A DNA stretch of 64,000 bases from Streptomyces mirabilis. Lineage in GTDB: Bacteria > Actinomycetota > Actinomycetes > Streptomycetales > Streptomycetaceae. The notes below the pieces were generated by a model. That model was not told where the DNA came from. It did not search any database and saw nothing but the letters and a program-made list of their open reading frames with translations. Shown one piece after another: positions 54,150-62,923 of the stretch. The stretch is from the NCBI RefSeq assembly GCF_039503195.1, contig NZ_JBCJKP010000001.1, forward strand, positions 6,572,001 to 6,636,000, in the 5' to 3' direction. The first letter of the stretch is position 1, and each line of letters begins with the position of its first letter. Both the position numbers and the translations under genes were made by a program.

Positions 54150-55000
54150 TCAGTTCAACATCGCCCGAGCCGCCCGAGCCTGCCCCCGAACCTTCTCCGC
54201 CGAAGGCGGATCCACCGCGGCGACCACATCGGCGTAGGCATCCAACTCCGCGGCCCCACCCAGGAAATCTCCCCGCTGCACCAGCAACTGAGCCCGCTCG
54301 TACCGCAACCGCGCAGGATGCGACGGCAACAGCAGCGCCAACTCCACGGCCCACAGGCCGACATCCGACCGCTCCGGCCGCGCCGCCGCCCACGCCCGGA
54401 CGTTGTTCAGGATCCGCACGACCACGTCGAGGGGAGGGGCGGGGACGAGCATCGAGGGATCGAGAGGCGCCCCGGTGGCGCCCTGCACGAGCAGCTCGGC
54501 ATCGGAGCCGCTCAGCACCCGCCCCCCGTCGAAGGGATCGGCGAGCACCTGCTGCTCGGCCGGCCCGAAGCCCACCACGAAATGCCCGGGCAGGGCGACC
54601 CCGTACACCGGCGCGCCGGCCCGTCTGGCCACCTCCATCCACACCACGGAGAGCAGGATGGGCAGCCCGCGCCGCCGCCGCAGCACCGCGTGCAGCAGCG
54701 ACGACTCCAGCCGTTGATAGTCCCCGGGCGAGCCCCGGAACCCGCAGCGTCCGCCGAGCAGCTCGGCGAGCGCGGTCGCCCAGGACAGCGCCCCACCGGG
54801 CCGGAACGGCAGCTGTCCGGCGAGCCGGTCGAGTTCGATCTGGGCCGCGTCCGTCCCCGCCTCGTCCAGCGTGCCGTCCGCCGCCGCCCCGATCAGCAGA
54901 CACAGCGCCGCCAGGTCGGGCCGTTCGGACCGTGCCTCCTCGGCGAACCTCCGCCGCACCTCGGCGGCTCGCTCCGGCTCCGGGGGATGGGGGAAGGCAT
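54150..55000 (-). CDS. Transglutaminase-like (SirB1 family) protein, probably frameshifted at the 5' end
   Basis: The main body reads ERAAEVRRRFAEEARSERPD, CGFRGSPGDYQRLESSLLHA, RRGLPILLSVVWMEVARRAG and YGVALPGHFVVGFG, the SirB1/transglutaminase_9 core with its Cys-His pair, followed by a helical TPR-like C-terminus. This frame has no good start: the first usable codon is a GTG at 54957-54959, inside the domain. Adding one base in the G runs 54982-54993 links it to the ATG at 54998-55000 (MPSP...) with GAAGGGG upstream and gives 283 residues. It follows the GNAT gene by 17 nt. Function unknown. Confidence 0.78.
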
Positions 55001-55017
55001 GGCGGTCTGGTACCCCT

Positions 55018-56058
55018 TCACGCCGCTCGACGGCGGTCGTCGGCGGATGTCTCGGGCGCGCGGTAGTGGTGGTACGTGTGATGCGCCGCGAAGCCCATCC
55101 CGGCGTACAGCGCCCGCGCCCCCGCGTTGTCCGCCTCCACCTGGAGCCAGGCCGCCGAGGCGCCCTCGTCCAGGGCACGGCGGGCGAGCGCGGCCATGAC
55201 GGCGGTGGCGAGGCCCCGGCGACGCTGGGCGGGGTCGACCTCGACGGCCGCGAAACCGGCCCACCGCCCGTCGACGACGCACCGCCCGATCGCGGCCGGA
55301 GGTCCCCCCTCGGCGCCGGGCACCGTCGCGAACCACACCGAGGGCCCGCTGCCCAGGACGTGCAGCGCGACCTCGCTCAGCCCCTTGCGCTGGTAGCGGC
55401 CCAGCCAGGCCTCGTCGGCCGCGCGGGCGAGGACCACCCCGGGGGCCTTTGCGACCTCACGGTCGGCGAGCGGCGCGAGCGCGCCGATCCACAGCCCGGC
55501 GCTCACCTCACGCGCCCAGCCGCGCGCCTCCAGCTCCGCGCACAGCACCTCCTGCGTGCCCTCGGCCCCGGTGGCGGTCTGGACGTAGGCGGGCAGGTCA
55601 CGGGCCGCGTACCAGTCGCGTACGTACGTCAGTGCCTCGTCGAGCGGCACGCCCGGGTCGCCGAGCGGCAGCACGGAATTCGCGCGCCGGGTGAACCCGG
55701 AGGCCGCCCGCAGCTCCCAGTCGCCGAGCCGCTCGCTCTCCACCGGCTGCCAGGCCCGCGCCGCGACCCGCGCCAGCTCCTCGTACGAGGCCGCGGGGCC
55801 ACGCCGACGCGCCGGGGCGGCCGGTACGACCTTGCCCGCGACCAGTGAGGATTCCGGAATCCGGACGACTTCGCCGTCGCGCCGTGTGATCAGCAGCACA
55901 CTCTCGTCCCATGATGTGAGAACACCGACCGTGTCAGTGAACTTCTCACTGCCGGCGGCACCTTCGATATCTGTGATCATCCGCCGAACAGAGACACGTT
56001 TGCCCACGTCAGCAGCGGTGATTCGGACCTCGAGACGTCCGGCCGCAGAGATTTCCAC
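55018..56058 (-). CDS. GNAT family N-acetyltransferase (CG3035/Rv0428c type)
   Basis: 346 residues from a GTG with AGGAGGGG about 11 nt upstream. An N-terminal domain (VRITAADVGKRVSVRRMI, SVLLITRRDGEVVRIPES) precedes the acetyltransferase. The GNAT acetyl-CoA motif is AAVEVDPAQRRRGLATAVMA, followed by WLQVEADNAGARALYAGMGF. This two-part layout matches the actinobacterial CG3035 family, sometimes called N-acetylglutamate synthase-like; the activity is not certain. Co-directional with the transglutaminase-like gene and divergent from fdxA. Confidence 0.85.
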   Translation of the reverse strand: MEISAAGRLEVRITAADVGKRVSVRRMITDIEGAAGSEKFTDTVGVLTSWDESVLLITRRDGEVVRIPESSLVAGKVVPAAPARRRGPAASYEELARVAARAWQPVESERLGDWELRAASGFTRRANSVLPLGDPGVPLDEALTYVRDWYAARDLPAYVQTATGAEGTQEVLCAELEARGWAREVSAGLWIGALAPLADREVAKAPGVVLARAADEAWLGRYQRKGLSEVALHVLGSGPSVWFATVPGAEGGPPAAIGRCVVDGRWAGFAAVEVDPAQRRRGLATAVMAALARRALDEGASAAWLQVEADNAGARALYAGMGFAAHHTYHHYRAPETSADDRRRAA

Positions 56059-56198
56059 AGGTCAGTTCACCCCTCCTGTATGGATCACGCCCCGGAACGG
56101 AGATACTAGGTGCGGGCATCGACGACGCCGCGCTCCCGCGCGCCAGGCGGCGGAGCCTACGGAGGCCCGCCAGCGCCCTATCGAGGAGGAACGACAGC

Positions 56199-56519
56199 GT
56201 GACCTACGTCATCGCGCAGCCTTGTGTCGACGTCAAGGACAAGGCGTGCATCGAGGAGTGCCCGGTCGACTGCATCTACGAGGGCTCCCGGTCCTTGTAC
56301 ATCCACCCGGACGAATGCGTCGACTGTGGAGCCTGTGAGCCGGTGTGCCCGGTCGAGGCGATCTTCTACGAAGACGACACTCCGGAAGAGTGGAAGGACT
56401 ACTACAAGGCGAACGTCGAGTTCTTCGACGAGCTCGGCTCGCCCGGCGGCGCCAGCAAGCTCGGTCTGATCGAGCGCGACCACCCCTTCATCGCAGCGCT
56501 GCCGCCGCAGAACCAGTAA
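56199..56519 (+). CDS. fdxA: Ferredoxin, 7Fe (3Fe-4S/4Fe-4S) type
   Basis: 106 residues from a GTG with GAGGAGGA 8 nt upstream. Cysteines C9, C17, C21 and C25 and the second set C40, C43, C46, C50 give the pattern of seven-iron ferredoxins (PCVDVKDKACIEECPVDC and CVDCGACEPVCP). The C-terminal extension DDTPEEWKDYYKANVEFFDE is typical of the FdxA family. It carries electrons to P450s or other reductases. dapC follows after 154 nt. Confidence 0.95.
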   Translation: MTYVIAQPCVDVKDKACIEECPVDCIYEGSRSLYIHPDECVDCGACEPVCPVEAIFYEDDTPEEWKDYYKANVEFFDELGSPGGASKLGLIERDHPFIAALPPQNQ

Positions 56520-56673
56520 GCGGCCGCACCTACGCGCCGCCTCGGTCCCGTACGGCCCGATCCCCTCGATCGCCGTGCGGGGCCGAGGCGTTTGCCGTAG
56601 CGGCCCGTACCGGCCACAGGCGCGCAGGCCGTGTGTGTACGGGTCGTACGAACGAGAAAGTGAGCCCGATCCC

Positions 56674-57774
56674 GTGTCCGCAGTCTCCGACCGGCTTCCC
56701 GTCTTCCCCTGGGACAAGCTGGAGCCCTTCAAGGCGACGGCCGCCGCTCATCCGGGTGGCATCGTCGACCTGTCCGTCGGCACCCCGGTCGACCCGGTGC
56801 CCGAGCTGATCCAGAAAGCTCTGGTCGCGGCCGCGGACTCGCCGGGCTATCCCACGGTGTGGGGCACGCCCGAACTGCGCGACGCGCTCACCGGCTGGGT
56901 CGAGCGGCGACTCGGCGCACGCGGCATCACCCACCAGCACGTGCTCCCGATCGTCGGCTCCAAGGAACTCGTCGCCTGGCTCCCCACCCAGCTGGGCCTG
57001 GGCCCCGGCGACAAGGTGGCGTACCCGCGCCTCGCCTATCCGACGTACGAGGTCGGCGCGCGCCTGGCCCGCGCGGAGCACGTGGTCTACGACGACCCCA
57101 CGGAGCTGGACCCGACGGACCTGAAGCTCCTGTGGCTGAACTCCCCGTCGAACCCGACGGGCAGGGTGCTGTCCGCCCCGGAACTCGCCCGGATCGTCGC
57201 GTGGGCCCGTGAGCACGACATCCTCGTGTTCTCCGACGAGTGCTACCTCGAGCTGGGCTGGGAGGTCGACCCGGTCTCGGTCCTGCACCCGGACGTCTGC
57301 GGCGGCTCGTACGAGGGGATCGTCTCGGTCCACTCGCTCTCGAAGCGCTCGAACCTGGCCGGCTACCGCGCCGCGTTCCTCGCCGGTGACCCCGCCGTCC
57401 TCGGGGACCTGCTCCAGATCCGCAAGCACGGCGGCATGATGACGTCCGCGCCGACCCAGGCCGCGGTGGTCGCCGCCCTCGCGGACGACGTCCACGTCCG
57501 AGAACAGCGCGAGCGCTACGCGGCCCGCCGCACCGCCCTGCGCGAGGCCCTGCTGCGCCACGGCTTCCGTATCGAGCACAGCGAGGCGAGCCTGTACCTG
57601 TGGGCCACCCGTGGCGAGTCCTGCTGGGACACCGTCGCCCACCTGGCCGAACTGGGCATCCTCGTCGCCCCGGGCGACTTCTACGGCGAGGCGGGCGAAA
57701 ACTTCGTCCGCGTGGCCCTGACGGCGACGGACGAGCGAGTGGCGGCGGCGGTAGAGCGTCTGGCACCCCTTTAG
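56674..57774 (+). CDS. dapC: Succinyldiaminopimelate aminotransferase
   Basis: 366 residues of PLP fold-type I aminotransferase. The start is GTG (SAVSDRLPVFPWDKLEPFKA). The PLP lysine is K224 in SLSKRSNLAGYR; other motifs are NSPSNPTGRVLS and FSDECYLELGW. This sequence type is annotated as bifunctional succinyldiaminopimelate transaminase/glutamate-prephenate aminotransferase. It makes the amino donor step of lysine and diaminopimelate synthesis, the step before dapE, which is encoded 2 kb downstream. Placement after fdxA is usual in actinobacteria. Confidence 0.92.
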   Translation: MSAVSDRLPVFPWDKLEPFKATAAAHPGGIVDLSVGTPVDPVPELIQKALVAAADSPGYPTVWGTPELRDALTGWVERRLGARGITHQHVLPIVGSKELVAWLPTQLGLGPGDKVAYPRLAYPTYEVGARLARAEHVVYDDPTELDPTDLKLLWLNSPSNPTGRVLSAPELARIVAWAREHDILVFSDECYLELGWEVDPVSVLHPDVCGGSYEGIVSVHSLSKRSNLAGYRAAFLAGDPAVLGDLLQIRKHGGMMTSAPTQAAVVAALADDVHVREQRERYAARRTALREALLRHGFRIEHSEASLYLWATRGESCWDTVAHLAELGILVAPGDFYGEAGENFVRVALTATDERVAAAVERLAPL

Positions 57775-57790
57775 GGCCGTCTCCTCAGAC

Positions 57791-57808
57791 GCGCCCCGCC
57801 AGGGGCGC
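57791..57808. repeat. Dispersed hairpin element after dapC
   Basis: GCGCCCC-GCCA-GGGGCGC, followed by CGGGGCTCTGACATG and TTCCGCCGCGTGGGCGCG, nearly the same as the 54034 copy and its flank. Confidence 0.6.
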
Positions 57809-57886
57809 GGGGCTCTGACATGTGCTGTTCCGCCGCGTGGGCGCGCCCCGCCCCCACCGGCCCGCACGCCAGGAACTGACACGCAC

Positions 57887-57919
57887 GAAGGGGTCCAGGG
57901 AACATCCCTGGACCCCTTC
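57887..57919. terminator. Bidirectional terminator between dapC and the secreted protein gene
   Basis: A perfect 14-bp stem (GAAGGGGTCCAGGG, 57887-57900, with 57906-57919) and a 5-nt loop between convergent genes. Confidence 0.9.
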
Positions 57920-57954
57920 TCCGTACAGCTACAGCATGCGTACGGCCCCGACGG

Positions 57955-58398
57955 CTAGCCGAGCGGCAACCCCTTCAGCGGCAGCTGCCCCGTCGGCAGA
58001 CCACCCTTGGTCACCGCGTCCGTCGGAAGACCACCACCTGCGGTCTTCGCGGTGTCGCCGAGCAGACCCCCGGCCTGCCCCGCCGCGTCCCCGGCCACCT
58101 TCTGCGCGGCCGGCGTCGCCGTCCTGGCGACACTGCCACCCGTCTTGCCCGCGGCCGGGACGGCCTTCTTCAGGGCGTTGCCGCCGGTCGCGCCCGCGAG
58201 CCCGGTGACGTTCTGCGTCGCACCGTCGACCGTGTTGCCGACGTGCGCGCCGTCCAGAGCGGTCAGCCCGCCGAGGTCGGGGGTGGCCGGGAGTTCGGCC
58301 GCCGCGCTGGCGGAGCCGGCCGCACCGACCACGGGCGCCGCTCCCGCTGCGATGAGCAGCGCGGCACGGGCGATCCGACGGGTCAGGGGGAGGGACAT
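57955..58398 (-). CDS. Small secreted Ala/Gly/Thr-rich protein
   Basis: 147 residues with AAGGAGC before the ATG. A signal peptide (RRIARAALLIAAGAAPVVGA, cut near AASASA) is followed by a low-complexity mature part (NVTGLAGATGGNALKKAVPA, TAGGGLPTDAVTKGGLPTG). No cysteine and no membrane helix. Similar proteins are common in streptomycetes, sometimes labelled ATP-binding without clear reason. It is probably secreted or cell-wall associated, with unknown role. Confidence 0.7.
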   Translation of the reverse strand: MSLPLTRRIARAALLIAAGAAPVVGAAGSASAAAELPATPDLGGLTALDGAHVGNTVDGATQNVTGLAGATGGNALKKAVPAAGKTGGSVARTATPAAQKVAGDAAGQAGGLLGDTAKTAGGGLPTDAVTKGGLPTGQLPLKGLPLG

Positions 58399-58748
58399 GA
58401 TGCTCCTTAGACGGAAGAGAACGGTGAAGTATCCACCCGTGCCCGGGAGTTGACCGACCGGCCGCCGACCGGCTGTCGGGCGACCCGTTGATCGTTCCGG
58501 GCTCGGACGCAGTGACTACCGCTCGAGACCCGCGAAGGTTGCGGTGGCCCGACGTAAAGAGTTGGCAATGCGTCGCATTATCAGTTGTGGATAAAAACGG
58601 GCAAAGAGTATCCGGTCGGAAAGTCTGCCGAATCCTTACGGCCCTTTGTTTTCAAGGGGTCCGGCGGATTCCGGAGTGAGCACGCGAAAACCTGGTCGCA
58701 GCGGCAACGCGCCACGCCGCGCATCCCCCGTACAGGTGAGGCCCCGTA
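58399..58748. other. Intergenic region, no gene seen
   Basis: 350 nt upstream of the secreted protein gene and downstream of the transglycosylase-like gene. It is A/T-richer around 58540-58660, consistent with a promoter for the minus-strand secreted gene. No terminator hairpin for the transglycosylase-like gene is on its 3' side. A single TTATCCACA word on the minus strand is at 58586-58594. Confidence 0.5.
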
Positions 58749-59735
58749 CTACTGCGCGGTGACGATGCGGACCTCGACGGCGGACTGCGTCGTCGTCGAA
58801 CCGCCCTTGGCGACCGCCGCACGCCACTCGCCGTTCCTCTCCCCGGCCGTCCACTCCCGCCCCGCGTAGGAGACCCGTTGGATGTGCAGCGTCGAGGAGT
58901 TGGCCACCGCCCAGTGCGCCAGCTCCCAGCCGCGCTGGCGAACGGTGGAGGCGCCGGTGGGGTCCTTGCGCACGGGCACGGTCACGGTCCGGCCGGAGAC
59001 GCTAGGCGAGGGGGCGAGCGTCGGCGAAGCCGTCGAGGAGGCGGGGGAGCCCGCGGTGCTCACATCGGCTCCCGCCTCCTGCAGCACCTCACGCCCGAAG
59101 TCCCTCACGAGCGCTGCGCGCACCGAGTCAGGGCCGCCGACCGGGGTCGCACCCGGGCGGCCCTCGCAGGTCAGCGTGGCCGCCGCGTGGCCGGTCAGGG
59201 CCGCGGCCAGCAGCGTCGCGTCCGGCTCGTGCTTCGCGTACGCCTGCGGATAGCCGCTGCGCTGCACGCGCTGCGCGGCGACGGTGAGCGGCAGCCGCGT
59301 GTAGCCCGGCACCTTGGCCAGGTGTTCGTAGAAGATGCCGGCCGCGTACGTCGGGTCCATGATCTGTTTCGTCGTGCCCCAGCCCTGCGAGGGGCGCTGC
59401 TGGAACAGGCCGAGCGAGTCCCGGTCGCCGTGCTGGATGTTGCGCAGTCCCGACTCCTGGAGCGCGGTCGCGAGCGCGATGGCCACGGCGCGCTCCGGCA
59501 GCCCGCGGGTGGTGCCGACCGCCGAGATCGTCGCCGCGTTCACCGCCTGCTCCGGGGTGAACTCGTACGACGCGCCGTCGCTCTTGCCCGAGACGACTCT
59601 GCAGCGCGGCGCACCCGTCCCTCCCGTGAGGTACTGCACCGCGAGGTAACCCGCGAGCGCGAGCGTGACTACGACGGCTGCCCCGAAACGGAAGAGGCGG
59701 CCGCGCCGGACAGGAGTGGGGGACGGCTCTGGCAC
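58749..59735 (-). CDS. Membrane-anchored lytic-transglycosylase-like protein
   Basis: 328 residues from the GTG at 59733-59735. One N-terminal membrane helix (FGAAVVVTLALAGYLAVQYL, 17-36) is followed by an outside domain. The segment ALATALQESGLRNIQHGDRD (E94 as candidate catalytic Glu), then SLGLFQQRPSQGWGT, resembles the SLT/lysozyme-like E-S...N...GLFQQ pattern. A Ser/Thr/Pro linker leads to a C-terminal domain with WELAHWAVANSS and VSYAGREWTAGE. It may cleave or bind peptidoglycan. Databases may label such proteins differently, for example as heavy-metal transporter; nothing here supports that. Divergent from dapE. Confidence 0.65.
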   Translation of the reverse strand: MPEPSPTPVRRGRLFRFGAAVVVTLALAGYLAVQYLTGGTGAPRCRVVSGKSDGASYEFTPEQAVNAATISAVGTTRGLPERAVAIALATALQESGLRNIQHGDRDSLGLFQQRPSQGWGTTKQIMDPTYAAGIFYEHLAKVPGYTRLPLTVAAQRVQRSGYPQAYAKHEPDATLLAAALTGHAAATLTCEGRPGATPVGGPDSVRAALVRDFGREVLQEAGADVSTAGSPASSTASPTLAPSPSVSGRTVTVPVRKDPTGASTVRQRGWELAHWAVANSSTLHIQRVSYAGREWTAGERNGEWRAAVAKGGSTTTQSAVEVRIVTAQ

Positions 59736-59775
59736 GCCTACAAGGTACTGGAGGCGACGGTTGGAGACGTATGGG

Positions 59776-59787
59776 GTTGTGGACAAC
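59776..59787. promoter_or_regulatory. DnaA-box-like palindrome between divergent genes
   Basis: GTTGT-GG-ACAAC contains TTGTCCACA on the minus strand, the streptomycete DnaA-box consensus, in the 97-nt gap between the transglycosylase-like gene and dapE. Confidence 0.35.
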
Positions 59788-59819
59788 TCGTGTGCGGCGG
59801 AGCGCCGAGCAGGGGGCGC

Positions 59820-59825
59820 TAGGGT
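59820..59825 (+). promoter_or_regulatory. -10 box of a probable leaderless dapE transcript
   Basis: TAGGGT ends 7 nt before the dapE ATG. No Shine-Dalgarno sequence and no clear -35. Confidence 0.4.
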
Positions 59826-59832
59826 CGAGGGC

Positions 59833-60912
59833 ATGGCCGACACCACCCTTGACCTCACGCTGGACGCCGCCGAGCTCACCGCGCGGCTCGTCGACTTCCC
59901 CTCGGAGAGCGGCAACGAGAAGCCGCTCGCGGACGCCGTCGAGACCGCGCTGCGCGCCCTGCCGCATCTGACGGTCGACCGGTACGGCAACAACGTCGTG
60001 GCGCGTACGAACCTGGGGCGGGCCGAGCGCGTGATCCTCGCCGGCCACATCGACACGGTCCCCATCGCCGGCAACGTGCCCTCGCGCCTCGACGAGGACG
60101 GCGTCCTGTGGGGCTGCGGCACCTGCGACATGAAGTCCGGCGTCGCCGTACAGCTGCGCATCGCGGCCACGGTCCCCGCACCCAACCGCGACCTCACCTT
60201 CGTGTTCTACGACAACGAAGAGGTCGCCGCCCACCTGAACGGCCTGAAGCACGTCGCCGAGGCCCACCCCGACTGGCTGGCGGGCGACTTCGCGATCCTC
60301 CTGGAGCCGACGGACGGCCAGGTGGAGGGCGGCTGCCAGGGCACGCTACGGGTGCTCCTGAAGACCAAGGGGGAGCGTGCCCACTCCGCGCGCGCGTGGA
60401 TGGGTTCCAACGCGATCCACGCGGCGGCCCCGATCCTCGCCAAGCTCGCCGCCTACGAGCCGCGCACGCCGGTCGTGGACGGCCTCCGGTTCCACGAAGG
60501 CCTCAACGCCGTCCGCGTCGAAGGGGGCGTGGCCACCAACGTCATCCCCGACGCCTGCACCGTCGTCGTCAACTTCCGCTACGCGCCCGACCGCAGCGAG
60601 GCGGAGGCCGAGGCCTTCGTGCGTGACTTCTTCGCCGACTGCGACATCGACGAGTTCATCGTCGACGACCACACCGGCGGGGCCCGGCCCGGCCTGACCC
60701 ATCCGGCCGCGGCGGCCTTCCTGACGGCCGTCGGCGGCGAGGCCCGCCCCAAGTTCGGCTGGACGGACGTCGCCCGCTTCAGCGCGCTCGGGGTGCCCGC
60801 GGTGAACTACGGGCCCGGCGCGCCGCTCCTCGCCCACAAGGTGGACGAGCGGGTGCGGGCGTCGGAGATCCCCGAGGCCGAGGAGCGCCTGCGCGCCTGG
60901 CTGACGTCCTGA
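59833..60912 (+). CDS. dapE: Succinyl-diaminopimelate desuccinylase
   Basis: 359 residues, M20 metallopeptidase fold. Metal-site motifs are GHIDTVP, GCGTCDMKSG and YDNEEV (catalytic Glu and metal ligand), with later LLEPTD and the dimerisation/lid domain containing GERAHSARAWMGSNAIH. The C-terminal ligand is in PLLAHKVDERV. It hydrolyses N-succinyl-LL-DAP to LL-DAP, the reaction after DapC. Together with dapC in this window it covers two consecutive steps of lysine/DAP synthesis. Confidence 0.94.
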   Translation: MADTTLDLTLDAAELTARLVDFPSESGNEKPLADAVETALRALPHLTVDRYGNNVVARTNLGRAERVILAGHIDTVPIAGNVPSRLDEDGVLWGCGTCDMKSGVAVQLRIAATVPAPNRDLTFVFYDNEEVAAHLNGLKHVAEAHPDWLAGDFAILLEPTDGQVEGGCQGTLRVLLKTKGERAHSARAWMGSNAIHAAAPILAKLAAYEPRTPVVDGLRFHEGLNAVRVEGGVATNVIPDACTVVVNFRYAPDRSEAEAEAFVRDFFADCDIDEFIVDDHTGGARPGLTHPAAAAFLTAVGGEARPKFGWTDVARFSALGVPAVNYGPGAPLLAHKVDERVRASEIPEAEERLRAWLTS

Positions 60913-61021
60913 GGACCCGCTCGAACCTTCGCGGTGCACGGCGGACATGCGCATGTCCCCCCTCCGTAACCCGCGTAGATCTACGCTGGGTCTGAACCAC
61001 TTGCAAGCGGAGGGAGCGCAC

Positions 61022-61780
61022 ATGGCTACTGGCAACCCCGAGGGCAAGAAGCAGCCACCGGAGGAGCAGCGGCTGGGGCCGGTACTGCGCAGGCGGGGTC
61101 AAGTGCAGGCGAGTACCACGGACCAGCGGCTGCTCGACGCGGGCGGCCCCTCCGACTGGGTGCACACCGACCCCTGGCGGGTCCTGCGCATCCAGTCGGA
61201 GTTCATCGAAGGATTCGGCACGCTCGCCGAACTCCCGCCCGCGATCAGCGTCTTCGGCTCCGCCCGTACGCCGGTGGACTCGCCCGAGTACGAGGCGGGA
61301 GTCGCGCTCGGCCGAGGCCTGGTCGAAGCCGGCTTCGCCGTCATCACGGGCGGCGGGCCCGGCGCGATGGAAGCCGCCAACAAGGGCGCCTGCGAGGCCA
61401 AGGGCATCTCGGTCGGTCTGGGCATCGAGCTCCCCTTCGAGCAGGGCCTCAACCCCTACGTCGACATCGGCCTCAACTTCCGGTACTTCTTCGTCCGCAA
61501 GATGATGTTCGTCAAGTACGCCCAGGGCTTCGTGGTGCTGCCCGGCGGCCTCGGCACCCTCGACGAACTCTTCGAGGCCCTCACCCTCGTACAGACCCAG
61601 AAGGTCACCCGCTTCCCGATCGTCCTGTTCGGCACGGCGTACTGGGGCGGTCTCGTCGACTGGCTCAAGAACACCCTGATCGCCCAGGGCAAGGCCGCCG
61701 AAAAGGACCTCCTCCTCTTCCACCTCACGGACGAGGTGGAAGAGGCGGTCGCCTTGGTCTCCAAGGAGGCAGGCCGCTAG
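61022..61780 (+). CDS. LOG/TIGR00730 family Rossmann protein
   Basis: 252 residues, ATG preceded by GGAGGGAG. The Rossmann fold shows ISVFGSARTP, ITGGGPGAMEAANKGACEAK and the signature LPGGLGTLDELFE (PGGxGTxxE). Family members are cytokinin riboside 5'-monophosphate phosphoribohydrolases (LOG) or the related putative lysine decarboxylase-like proteins. They release a base from nucleoside monophosphates. The first 60 residues are an extra N-terminal segment usual in actinobacterial members. It follows dapE by 109 nt. Confidence 0.9.
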   Translation: MATGNPEGKKQPPEEQRLGPVLRRRGQVQASTTDQRLLDAGGPSDWVHTDPWRVLRIQSEFIEGFGTLAELPPAISVFGSARTPVDSPEYEAGVALGRGLVEAGFAVITGGGPGAMEAANKGACEAKGISVGLGIELPFEQGLNPYVDIGLNFRYFFVRKMMFVKYAQGFVVLPGGLGTLDELFEALTLVQTQKVTRFPIVLFGTAYWGGLVDWLKNTLIAQGKAAEKDLLLFHLTDEVEEAVALVSKEAGR

Positions 61781-61807
61781 CGGAGCGGCCCGCCAAGGCG
61801 ATGGGCG

Positions 61808-61846
61808 TCCCCCCTGCTCGAGCGCAGCCGAGAGCTTGGGGGAGGG
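61808..61846. repeat. Dispersed element with CCCCC...GGGGG arms
   Basis: TCCCCCCTGCTCGAGCGCAG followed by CCGAGAGCTTGGGGGAGG, an imperfect hairpin familiar from many streptomycete intergenic regions. It may act as terminator for the convergent LOG and folP genes. Confidence 0.6.
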
Positions 61847-61870
61847 CAGGGGCGGCGGGGGCGAGGAAGA

Positions 61871-62731
61871 CTACGCCAGACCCCGGCGGGCCACCGTCGG
61901 TGGGCGGTGGCCCGCGATCGACGCCACCATGTCCAGGACCTGACGCGTCTCGGCGACCTCGTGGACGCGATACACCTGTGCCCCCAGCCACGCCGACACC
62001 GCCGTCGTGGCCAACGTCCCCACCACCCGCTCCTTCACCGGCTTGTCGAGCGTCTCCCCGACGAAGTCCTTGTTGGAGAGGGAGACAAGCACGGGCCACC
62101 CCGTCTCCACCATCTCGCCCAGCCGCCGCGTCGCCTCCAGGCTGTGCCGCGTGTTCTTCCCGAAGTCGTGCCCGGGGTCGATCAACACGGACTCCCGGGG
62201 CACGCCCAGGGCCACCGCCCGCTCGGCCAGCCCCACGGTCACCCGCAGAATGTCGGCCACGACGTCGTCGTAGGCGATCCGATGCGGCCGCGTACGAGGC
62301 TCGGCGCCCCCGGCATGGGTGCACACCAGCCCCACCCCGTACCGCGCGGCCACCTCCGCGAGCCGCGGATCCACGCCACCCCACGCGTCGTTGAGCAGAT
62401 CCGCCCCCGCCTCGCAGACCGCCTCCCCGACCTCGTGCCGCCAGGTGTCGACGCTGATGATCACGTCCGGGAACCGCCGCCGCACCTCGGCGACGAAACC
62501 GACCGTACGGCGCGCCTCCTCCTCGGCGGTCACCTCTTCCCCGGGCCCGGCCTTGACCCCGCCGATGTCGATGATGGCGGCGCCCTCGGCCACCGCCTGG
62601 TCCACACGCGCGAGCGCGGGCTCGTCGCGGAAGGTGGCTCCCTGGTCGTAGAAGGAGTCGGGGGTCCGGTTCACGATGGCCATGATCACCGGCTCGTGCG
62701 GGTCGAATTCGTGCCTGCCCAGCCTGAGCAT
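61871..62731 (-). CDS. folP: Dihydropteroate synthase
   Basis: 286 residues. The TIM-barrel signatures are IMAIVNRTPDSFYDQGATF (pterin/diphosphate loop; the usual N of MGVxNxTPDSF is kept), IIDIGGVKAGPGEE (in place of DIGGESTRPG), ISVDTWRHEV and LIDPGHDFGKN. The altered second motif is typical of the second actinobacterial FolP type (FolP2-like), for which sulfonamide-sensitive synthase activity is less certain. GGAGAGG lies upstream of the ATG. No other folate gene is adjacent. Confidence 0.85.
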   Translation of the reverse strand: MLRLGRHEFDPHEPVIMAIVNRTPDSFYDQGATFRDEPALARVDQAVAEGAAIIDIGGVKAGPGEEVTAEEEARRTVGFVAEVRRRFPDVIISVDTWRHEVGEAVCEAGADLLNDAWGGVDPRLAEVAARYGVGLVCTHAGGAEPRTRPHRIAYDDVVADILRVTVGLAERAVALGVPRESVLIDPGHDFGKNTRHSLEATRRLGEMVETGWPVLVSLSNKDFVGETLDKPVKERVVGTLATTAVSAWLGAQVYRVHEVAETRQVLDMVASIAGHRPPTVARRGLA

Positions 62732-62923
62732 CCCCTGTGACCTCTCCTATAAGTCCCGCTGCTTAGCCGCCTGCGACCTTAACTGTCAGACTCGCATGGC
62801 ACGATCGGACCCTGACACTTTCAGCGCCGGACCGCTTCGGCACTCGTCAGACATTTTTCAGCAGCTTCAGTACTTTCGCGTCGGCGCCCAACGCGTCGGC
62901 ACCAGAGCGTGGGGACCTCAGCG

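Noticed and set aside
58586..58594. Single TTATCCACA word as a replication origin signal
   Set aside because: One isolated box with no cluster, no dnaA/dnaN and no AT-rich unwinding region nearby.
58749..59735. Heavy-metal transporter
   Set aside because: Only one membrane helix, no metal motif, and a lysozyme-like ES...GLFQQ pattern instead.
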